Positions 49,754-55,497 of a stretch of DNA of 55,497 nt are shown piece by piece. Within the stretch, counting starts at the first letter, position 1. Every line of letters begins with the position of its first letter. A program made the position numbers and the translations under genes. The stretch is from NCBI GenBank assembly GCA_002373755.1, contig DFJU01000056.1:1-55497 (forward strand), given 5' to 3'. Source of the stretch: Bacteroidales bacterium UBA3663. Its GTDB lineage: Bacteria > Bacteroidota > Bacteroidia > Bacteroidales > UBA3663. A model generated the notes under the pieces. It saw only the letters and a list, made by a program, of their open reading frames with translations, searched no databases and had not been told where the DNA came from.

Positions 49754-52700
49754 ATGAAAGTCGTTAGGAAAAGTCTGATCCGCTGTCTGGCTGCGCTGTT
49801 GGCCGTCATTTCGCCGTGCGTTTCGGTTGCGTCCGATGTAAGGCCGATGCAGTTCGACAAAATCACGTTGCCCTACGAGGCCAATGTCGTGTCGGCCGTC
49901 TGCAAGGACAGCCTCGGCATGATGTGGTTCGCCACGCGGCGCGGACTTTTCTCCTACGACGGCTACAGCGTCAGCCGCCTTGTCGGGGGCAACTATCAGG
50001 CCGCAGTTGTCATGGCCGATGGTACCCTCTGCATGGGCGGCGATTTCGGTCTGCGGTGGATGGACCTTCGCACTGAACAGTACGTCACGCCCTACGGCGA
50101 CGTACCCGAGACGGGCGAGGTGCGTTCCCTGCTATGCCACGGCGATGTGCTCTATGTCGGCACACGCTCCAACGGCCTTTTCTGCCTCGACCTGAAGCGG
50201 CGCATCTGGCAGCGCTACACCTTGCCCGATGGGAAGAAGGACATCATCTTCTCGTTTGCGCCGGCCGACGGCTGCATCTTCATTGCCCACTACGGCGGTC
50301 TCGCCTTCCTCGATGCCGACGGCAATATGCACGATGCCGGAATCGCCGACAACGTCTATGCCATCTGGCACGATGCCGCACGCGACCGCCTTTGGATCGG
50401 CACTGAGCATCAGCTGCTTTGCCGCAACATGGCCGACGGCGCAACGGAAATCGTCGCGTCGGGCAGCACTTTCAACCAGATTGTCCCGTCGCCGTCGGGC
50501 GAGATTCTGCTGTCGTCCGACTTCGGCCTGAAAATCCTCGACTCTGCATCGGGCAGCATACAGACCATCGCGCACGATGCCTCGGCCCCGCAGAACGGTC
50601 TGCCGAGCAACACCATCCACCAGATTTTCTGCGACGGCAACACCATCTGGATTGCTACCGACCGAGGTGTCGCCCTGACGCGCCAGGACAATACGTTCGA
50701 GGTGACAAGCCTTCCCTCCATTTCCGGCTCGACCGACGGCAACGTGTTCAGCAAGATACTGATCGGCTCGAACGGCGACCGATGGATGGGCGGCGACAAC
50801 GGCATCCTGCACCTGAGCCAACGTGGCGGAACGAAGTGGTTCAAGGTGGGCAACGGGCTGAAAAAGAGCATCGTGCGCAACATCTACGAAGACCGCAGCC
50901 ACGACATCTGGATTGCGACCGACGCCAGCATCGCCCGCTACAATCCGCTACGCGACAATTTCGACTATTTCACTCTGTCCGATGCCAACGGACGCAATGC
51001 CAACTGGGCCTACGACATCTACGAGGACGAGCGTGGCCGTATGTGGATTGCAACCTACATGGGCGGCCTCTATGTGGTTGACCGCAAGGCACTTCTGTCG
51101 AGTGGCGGCACCTACGTTATGGCCGACAGCCCTTTCGCCGACTTCGACAGCATCGTCAACACCATCTACAAGTTCCTGCCCGACGGCAACGGCATCCTGT
51201 GGGCCTACACGAGCAAGGGTCTGGCCTCGATCGACACGCGCACCGACAAGGTCAACTTGAAGCAGCCGATGTTCCTCGAAAACATGATTCTGGCCGACGG
51301 CGTGATCTGGATTGACGTGCAGGGCGAACTGCTGAAGTACGACACGCGCCGCGACCGTCTGGAGAAGACCGGTTTCGTGGTCGAGAACGGCATGATCCAC
51401 TCCTTCGTGCAGCAGGCCGACCGCGTCTGGATGTCAACCTCGCAGGGTCTTTTCTACATCGCTATGGCCGATGGCTCGATCCACCCGCATTCGCGCCCCG
51501 ACTACTGCTTCACGGCCGGCGTCTATGTGCCGTCGGACAACACCATTTTTTGGGGCGGCGAGGATTTCGTGTGCCGTCAGTTCATGCACGATGGCGCATC
51601 GGACAACCTCCCTTCCAAGGTCTTCCTGTCGGCCGTCAGGGTGGGCGGCGTTCCGGTTGACGGCCGCGTCTGCCGCTTTGAAAACGACATCGCGCTCGAC
51701 GGCGGTGAAGACATCTCGCTCGACCTCGCCACCTACGTTTACGACCGTGCAAATTCCGACCTTTTCTGGTATCGTATCGGCTCCGGCGGCGAGTGGCATG
51801 CCTTGGCCGATGGCTCAAACCGCATCACCCTTTCGCACCTTTCGGGCGGCAGATACGAGATTTTCCTTTCGGCCGATGCGGAACATTCCGCCGATTCCAT
51901 CACCGGATATGTGCTGACGGTGCCCTATCCGTGGTATCTCCGATGGTGGGCGTGGCTGGCCTATGCCGTGGTTGTGGCGTCGGTGGTCTGCTACGCGACT
52001 AACTACTACAAACGGCGCGAAAAGATGCTGTTCGAACAGCGCGAACGCGAGCGGATTCTGGCCTTGACGCAGGAGAAAATGGACTTCTTCGTCAACATGT
52101 CGCACGAACTGAAGACGCCGCTCAGCCTCATCGTCGCGCCGTTGGGCAAGCTGATTGCCGAGACGACGAATGCCAAGTTGCGCGACAGCCTGAAGTCCAT
52201 TCAGAACAATGCTACGCGACTGAACGCACTGATTCACAGCATCCTCGATGTCAAGCAGCTTGAGGCCGAGGGCGAAAATCAGATTCTCACGTCGCGCATC
52301 GACCTGTGCAGCTTGATTGCCGGATGTGTCGGCGAGTTCGCGCCATCGGCCAAAGAGCGTGGCATCGACCTTTCGTTCCGTCCGTCCGACGCGTCGCTGC
52401 TGATGGCCGTCGATGTCGTCAAGGTGCAGACGGTGATGCGCAACATCCTGTCCAACGCCATGAAGTTCGTGCCCGATGGCAGCGGCCGCATCGTCGTCGC
52501 GGTCGAACGGACGGCATCGGAGGTGTTCGTCTCAATTCACGACAACGGGCCTGGCGTGTCCGATGGCGATCTGCCGAAGCTCTTCAACCGCTATTTCGTC
52601 GGCCAGAATTCGCGCGACGGCTCCGGCATCGGCCTCTCGGTGGTCAAGAAATACGTCGAACTGCACGGCGGCAACGTCGTCGCCCAGAACGACAACGGGC

Positions 52701-53548
52701 TGAGGGTCACTTTCTCCATTCCGCTCGATGCGTCGGCCAATGCCGTTGCCGACGAACCTGCATCGGTCATCGACGGTTCGGCCGAAAAGCCATTGATTCT
52801 TATCGTCGATGACAACCTCGAAATCCTCGAATTCCTGACCACGGCGCTTGAGTCGTCCTACCGATGCACGACGGCACAGAGCGGCGAAGATGCACTCGCG
52901 GCAATCGCCCGATGCACGCCGGACGTGATTATCACCGACCAGATGATGCCCGGAATCGACGGCACGGAACTGTGCCACCGCATCCGCCACGAACACGCCA
53001 CGGAACTTGTCCCGATCATCATGCTGACGGCGAAGGACGACAGCAGCACCGAGTTGAAAAGCATCCGCAGCGGTGCCGACGTGTTCATGCCCAAGCCGTT
53101 CGACCTGCGTAAGCTGCAACTTCACATCGTGCAGCTGCTGAGCCGCCGGAAAGCCATCGAACAGAGCACCCGCATCGAACGTATGCAGGCCGTCGGGGAG
53201 GAGGTGCAGGCTTTGTCCAACGACGAGGAACTGATGGCGCGCGTCATCAGCCTCATCAACTCCAACATGCAGTCGGAGGATTTCAACGTAGCGAAGTTGT
53301 GCGACCTGCTTTGCATCGACCAGAAGCAGCTCTACCGCAAGCTGAAGCACCTGACGGGCGAGACTCCGGTCGGCTTCATCCGCAAGCAGCGCATGAAACG
53401 GGCCGCCGCACTCCTGTCGCAGGACCGCTTCTCCGTGTCGGAGGTCATGTATCAGGTAGGTTTCAGCAGCGCGTCCTATTTCATCAAGAGCTTCGTTAAG
53501 GAATACGGCATGACGCCAAAGGAATTCGTCGCGGGGGCTAAGGAGTAG
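49754..53548 (+). CDS. hybrid two-component system sensor/regulator (HTCS) of the galactan locus
   Basis: 1264 residues, all functions in one inner-membrane protein. The order is: signal peptide; periplasmic sensor of Reg_prop beta-propeller repeats (about 40-650, e.g. DSLGMMWFATRRGLFSYDG, DIWIATDASIARYNP); Y_Y_Y domain (about 660-725); one helix (WYLRWWAWLAYAVVVASVV, about 732-750). Then come the histidine kinase with MSHELKTPLSL (His 784), ATP-binding domain (NAMKF, HDNGPGVSDGDL, GSGIGLSVVKKYVELHGG), receiver domain (LIVDDN; VIITDQMMPG with Asp 1062; PKPF) and a C-terminal AraC DNA-binding domain (LYRKLKHLTGE, YQVGFSSASYFIKSFVKEYG). It should sense galacto-oligosaccharide and activate the operon upstream. 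The start at 49754 fits the signal peptide MKVVRKSLIRCLAALLAVIS. Confidence 0.96.
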   Translation: MKVVRKSLIRCLAALLAVISPCVSVASDVRPMQFDKITLPYEANVVSAVCKDSLGMMWFATRRGLFSYDGYSVSRLVGGNYQAAVVMADGTLCMGGDFGLRWMDLRTEQYVTPYGDVPETGEVRSLLCHGDVLYVGTRSNGLFCLDLKRRIWQRYTLPDGKKDIIFSFAPADGCIFIAHYGGLAFLDADGNMHDAGIADNVYAIWHDAARDRLWIGTEHQLLCRNMADGATEIVASGSTFNQIVPSPSGEILLSSDFGLKILDSASGSIQTIAHDASAPQNGLPSNTIHQIFCDGNTIWIATDRGVALTRQDNTFEVTSLPSISGSTDGNVFSKILIGSNGDRWMGGDNGILHLSQRGGTKWFKVGNGLKKSIVRNIYEDRSHDIWIATDASIARYNPLRDNFDYFTLSDANGRNANWAYDIYEDERGRMWIATYMGGLYVVDRKALLSSGGTYVMADSPFADFDSIVNTIYKFLPDGNGILWAYTSKGLASIDTRTDKVNLKQPMFLENMILADGVIWIDVQGELLKYDTRRDRLEKTGFVVENGMIHSFVQQADRVWMSTSQGLFYIAMADGSIHPHSRPDYCFTAGVYVPSDNTIFWGGEDFVCRQFMHDGASDNLPSKVFLSAVRVGGVPVDGRVCRFENDIALDGGEDISLDLATYVYDRANSDLFWYRIGSGGEWHALADGSNRITLSHLSGGRYEIFLSADAEHSADSITGYVLTVPYPWYLRWWAWLAYAVVVASVVCYATNYYKRREKMLFEQRERERILALTQEKMDFFVNMSHELKTPLSLIVAPLGKLIAETTNAKLRDSLKSIQNNATRLNALIHSILDVKQLEAEGENQILTSRIDLCSLIAGCVGEFAPSAKERGIDLSFRPSDASLLMAVDVVKVQTVMRNILSNAMKFVPDGSGRIVVAVERTASEVFVSIHDNGPGVSDGDLPKLFNRYFVGQNSRDGSGIGLSVVKKYVELHGGNVVAQNDNGLRVTFSIPLDASANAVADEPASVIDGSAEKPLILIVDDNLEILEFLTTALESSYRCTTAQSGEDALAAIARCTPDVIITDQMMPGIDGTELCHRIRHEHATELVPIIMLTAKDDSSTELKSIRSGADVFMPKPFDLRKLQLHIVQLLSRRKAIEQSTRIERMQAVGEEVQALSNDEELMARVISLINSNMQSEDFNVAKLCDLLCIDQKQLYRKLKHLTGETPVGFIRKQRMKRAAALLSQDRFSVSEVMYQVGFSSASYFIKSFVKEYGMTPKEFVAGAKE

Positions 53549-53572
53549 GGGAGAGACGTGCGCCCAAAAATT

Positions 53573-53640
53573 TTAATGACATTCGTGACACGTTTTTTTA
53601 TCGATTTCGTTCAAAGAATGTGTGTCATGAATGTCATTAA
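53573..53640 (+). terminator. long hairpin terminator after the HTCS gene
   Basis: TTAATGACATTCGTGACAC (53573-53591) pairs with GTGTCATGAATGTCATTAA (53622-53640), 19 bp with one mismatch, 30-nt loop containing T-rich sequence. Confidence 0.7.
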
Positions 53641-53824
53641 GAAAATCAAATTCTGTATTTCGGCCGATGCGCACTACGCGAATAATACCCTAATAATACC
53701 CTGATAATACTTTCACTACGCGATTTTTTTACCGTTTGAACGACGTTTAAATGCCGTTTGAACGATGGTTTTCTCCGACAATGGAAATCAACAGAAATCA
53801 GTTTTTTTGTGGTGCCATCTGCCC

Positions 53825-53853
53825 GTAGAGACGCCACAATGTGACGTCTCTAC
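53825..53853. repeat. 29-bp palindromic repeat, copy 2
   Basis: GTAGAGACGCCACAATGTGA followed by CGTCTCTAC; exact reverse complement of 39916-39944. Confidence 0.85.
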
Positions 53854-53961
53854 ACGATTCAAAACCGACAACGAAAGCCTTTCCTTCCGTTTGAGATTTC
53901 CCGAAGGCTCTATGAACCTTCTATGAACGACTGCGGTGCGCTCTCTTGATTGTTCACGACG

Positions 53962-53969
53962 CAAAGGTA
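53962..53969 (-). promoter_or_regulatory. orphan -7 promoter element
   Basis: On the minus strand TACCTTTG, a perfect TAnnTTTG, with TTTG 23 nt upstream (53993-53996). Nothing protein-coding lies downstream on that strand before the HTCS terminator. Confidence 0.35.
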
Positions 53970-54047
53970 TTGTGTTGACTGGTGGATTTCGACAAATTGT
54001 ATGAAAAAAAATCGCGTTGGTTCAATGCTGGAAAATCGGGGGTGCGA

Positions 54048-54196
54048 GTGACAGCGTGACAGCGTGACAGCAGATTTTTGCCGTGTGATTGTAGTGATAA
54101 AAAAATATGTAAATAAATTTTTAAATATTTATATTTAAATCCTTTTCTGACTAGAATGTGGCGTAAAAAATTGCTGTCACGCTGTCACGCTGTCAC
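54048..54196. repeat. 25-bp perfect inverted repeat made of GTGACAGC iterons
   Basis: Left arm 54048-54072 is GTGACAGC three times plus A; right arm 54172-54196 is its exact complement (GCTGTCAC three times). The 99 bases between are strongly A/T-rich, including AAATATTTATATTTAAAT. Confidence 0.92.
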
Positions 54197-54424
54197 GGCG
54201 GCATTGCGATGTGATAGCCGAGACATTGGCCAAGAACTGCACTGCATGACAGGAACCACGCGGAGAGGAGAAAAAAGGTAGATTTTAGATTTTGATACAT
54301 AAAAATGCGAGAAACGGTCGTTTTCGGCCATAAATGTAACATTTTTTTTGGCAAAAATGTGCCGTTTGGTACGATTTTGTACGTCTTTGTTATTATTTTT
54401 AACCGCGAAGAATGGCAATATCGA

Positions 54425-54432
54425 TACCTTTG
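54425..54432 (+). promoter_or_regulatory. -7 promoter element for the PL11 gene
   Basis: TACCTTTG followed by GC, about 33 nt before the start codon. No clear -33 box. Confidence 0.55.
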
Positions 54433-54464
54433 CAGCAAAAATTACGACACTTAACTATTACATC

Positions 54465-55497
54465 ATGAAAAAAATCCTTCTTGCACTTTTGACTTTGGTT
54501 TTGGCCAATGGCACAGCCTCCGCCCAGCGCCTCCAGCAGCCGTTGGGTCGTGGCGTGGTGGCTGTCTATCGTTCGGGCGGACGCAGCGTGACATCGGCCG
54601 GCGGGACGAACAGTTCGCTGATTTCGTGGCGTAAACTGGCCCAGGAACCCGAAGGGACGAACTACAACGTCTATCGGCGCGCGGCCGGAAGCTCGGCCTG
54701 GACGCTGATGAACAGCCAGCCGCTCGCGGTGACGAATTATGCGCCATCGGCCCTTGCGGACAATACGGAATATGCCGTCACGGCCATCGTCAATGGCGTC
54801 GAGGGCGAGAAGAGCGAGCCGTTCCTCTATCGGACGCAGGCGTGGCCGAACGTGTGGTTCGACTTCGATTTCGACGATAAGGTCATTGGCCGAAATGATT
54901 ATCGCACGAAGTTCGTGTGGCCCATGGACCTGGACGGCAACGGCGAGGTGGATGCCGTGGTCGTGGACCGTCTCTTTGCGGGTGCGGCCAATAGCGATGA
55001 CGCTGAAAACCAGTCGGACAATACATCGGCCACAAGCCACAAGATCCAGGCCTACAGGCTCGACGGAACGCTGCTCTGGACGGTCGATATGGGCCCGAAC
55101 GTGAACATCTGCGCCGGCCAGAACGACATGGTCCTGGCCTATGACATCAACTGTGATGGCCGATGCGAGGTCATCATCCGTTCGTCGGACGGCACGCGGT
55201 TCTGGGACAAGGCCCATGAGACTTGGGGCGCGTATGTGGGCGGAAGTGCATCGGCCGACACCGACAATGACGGCATCATCGACTACCGTACGCAGACGCG
55301 GCGCAATCCACCGTTCTACATCTCGGTCATCGACGGAGCGACGGGAGCGGAATTGGCCACAAACGAACTGATATACAGCCAACTGAGCGAAGGCGCAGGC
55401 GGTGACAACTACAGCCGTGACAACCGCGCGGACTACATGAGTTTCGAATATGGCGCGATGGTGGGCCACTATGGCATCGCCTATCTCGACGGCGTGC
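54465..55497 (+). CDS. PL11-family rhamnogalacturonan lyase, 3' end cut by window edge
   Basis: The first 344 residues are present. Signal peptide MKKILLALLTLVLANGTASA, then the PL11 N-terminal domain (LQQPLGRGVVAVYRSGG, SLISWRKLAQEPEGTNYNVYR). The eight-bladed propeller follows, with calcium-binding blades: DLDGNGEVDAVVVDR, IQAYRLDGTLLWTVDMGPN, DINCDGRCEVIIRSSDGTRFWD, DTDNDGIIDY and ISVIDGATGAELA. Cleaves the rhamnose-galacturonate backbone of rhamnogalacturonan-I. Full-length relatives have about 600 residues, so roughly half is visible. It has its own promoter and lies beyond the palindromic repeat that ends the galactan locus, but the substrate fits the same pectin theme. Confidence 0.93.
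   Translation, partial: MKKILLALLTLVLANGTASAQRLQQPLGRGVVAVYRSGGRSVTSAGGTNSSLISWRKLAQEPEGTNYNVYRRAAGSSAWTLMNSQPLAVTNYAPSALADNTEYAVTAIVNGVEGEKSEPFLYRTQAWPNVWFDFDFDDKVIGRNDYRTKFVWPMDLDGNGEVDAVVVDRLFAGAANSDDAENQSDNTSATSHKIQAYRLDGTLLWTVDMGPNVNICAGQNDMVLAYDINCDGRCEVIIRSSDGTRFWDKAHETWGAYVGGSASADTDNDGIIDYRTQTRRNPPFYISVIDGATGAELATNELIYSQLSEGAGGDNYSRDNRADYMSFEYGAMVGHYGIAYLDGV

Larger units (their letters stand above)
53641..54424. other. 784-bp spacer with repeats but no supported gene
   Basis: Contents: two CTACGCGA octamers (53674, 53716); CCGTTTGAACGA twice in tandem (about 53733 and 53753); the palindromic repeat at 53825; a minus-strand -7 box at 53962; and the GTGACAGC inverted iteron pair at 54048-54196 around an A/T-rich core. 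I find no reading frame with a start and protein-like composition. Confidence 0.7.

Noticed and set aside
53646..53837. Small minus-strand frame of about 60 codons
   Set aside because: It starts inside the palindromic repeat with a non-ATG codon and has a composition typical of spacer translation. A non-coding transcript is more likely if anything is made.
1..55497. tRNA, rRNA or riboswitch genes
   Set aside because: No cloverleaf, rRNA-like stretch or known riboswitch core was recognised in any spacer. The only RNA regulator I can support is the trp attenuator.

Overview
The window reads as chromosomal DNA of a moderately GC-rich gut-type Bacteroidales (Prevotella- or Muribaculaceae-like; the genus cannot be fixed from sequence alone). 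The basis is two SusC/SusD outer-membrane pairs, a hybrid two-component regulator, many secreted lipoproteins, BspA-type leucine-rich repeats, Fib_succ_major domains, and promoters of the Bacteroidetes TTTG / TAnnTTTG type. Shine-Dalgarno sequences are absent. I see no rRNA, tRNA, CRISPR array, transposase or phage gene.

Layout. (1) 1-8937: a pectin-type locus. A SusC/SusD pair on the minus strand diverges from a PL1 pectate lyase and a secreted protein with two TonB C-terminal-like domains. (2) 9094-16965: a complete tryptophan operon, trpB-E-G-D-C-F-A, preceded by a Trp-rich leader peptide (three consecutive Trp codons) and two tandem terminators. Its intercistronic gaps are full of short repeated elements; two of these supply the last codons and the stop codons of trpC and trpF. 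(3) 17084-19735: a MATE exporter and a DUF1537-type four-carbon acid sugar kinase. (4) 19825-38210: accessory surface genes. They include two DUF2490 barrels, four Cthe_2159-like beta-helix proteins (three of them lipoproteins of about 700 residues), a VTC-type polyphosphate-polymerase-like protein and a DUF4956 membrane protein. Interleaved are a Fib_succ_major lipoprotein, a 1056-residue LRR lipoprotein and a GH10-CE1 xylanase/esterase. (5) 38372-39709: an AAA+ DUF4143 ATPase with four operator-like repeats at exactly 32-bp spacing. (6) 40174-53548: a beta-1,4-galactan utilisation locus: GH53, SusC, SusD, surface glycan-binding protein, second GH53, hybrid two-component system. (7) 54465-end: the start of a PL11 rhamnogalacturonan lyase.

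How the genes fit together. PL1, PL11 and GH53 attack homogalacturonan, the rhamnogalacturonan-I backbone and the galactan side chains of pectin, and GH10-CE1 attacks xylan with its ester decorations. The founding Cthe_2159 protein is reported to bind cellulose and polygalacturonate, so the four paralogues may belong to the same pectin theme. However, they sit divergent from a VTC-DUF4956-DUF2490 operon, which suggests a surface system built around an anionic polymer or its sensing. I regard this as the best candidate for an undescribed system.

At the DNA level the octamer CTACGCGA (either strand) occurs 25 times by my count in 55 kb, in all reading frames and in spacers. An inverted pair of the related form CTACGCGG makes a terminator. 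This resembles the highly iterated words and uptake sequences of other bacteria.
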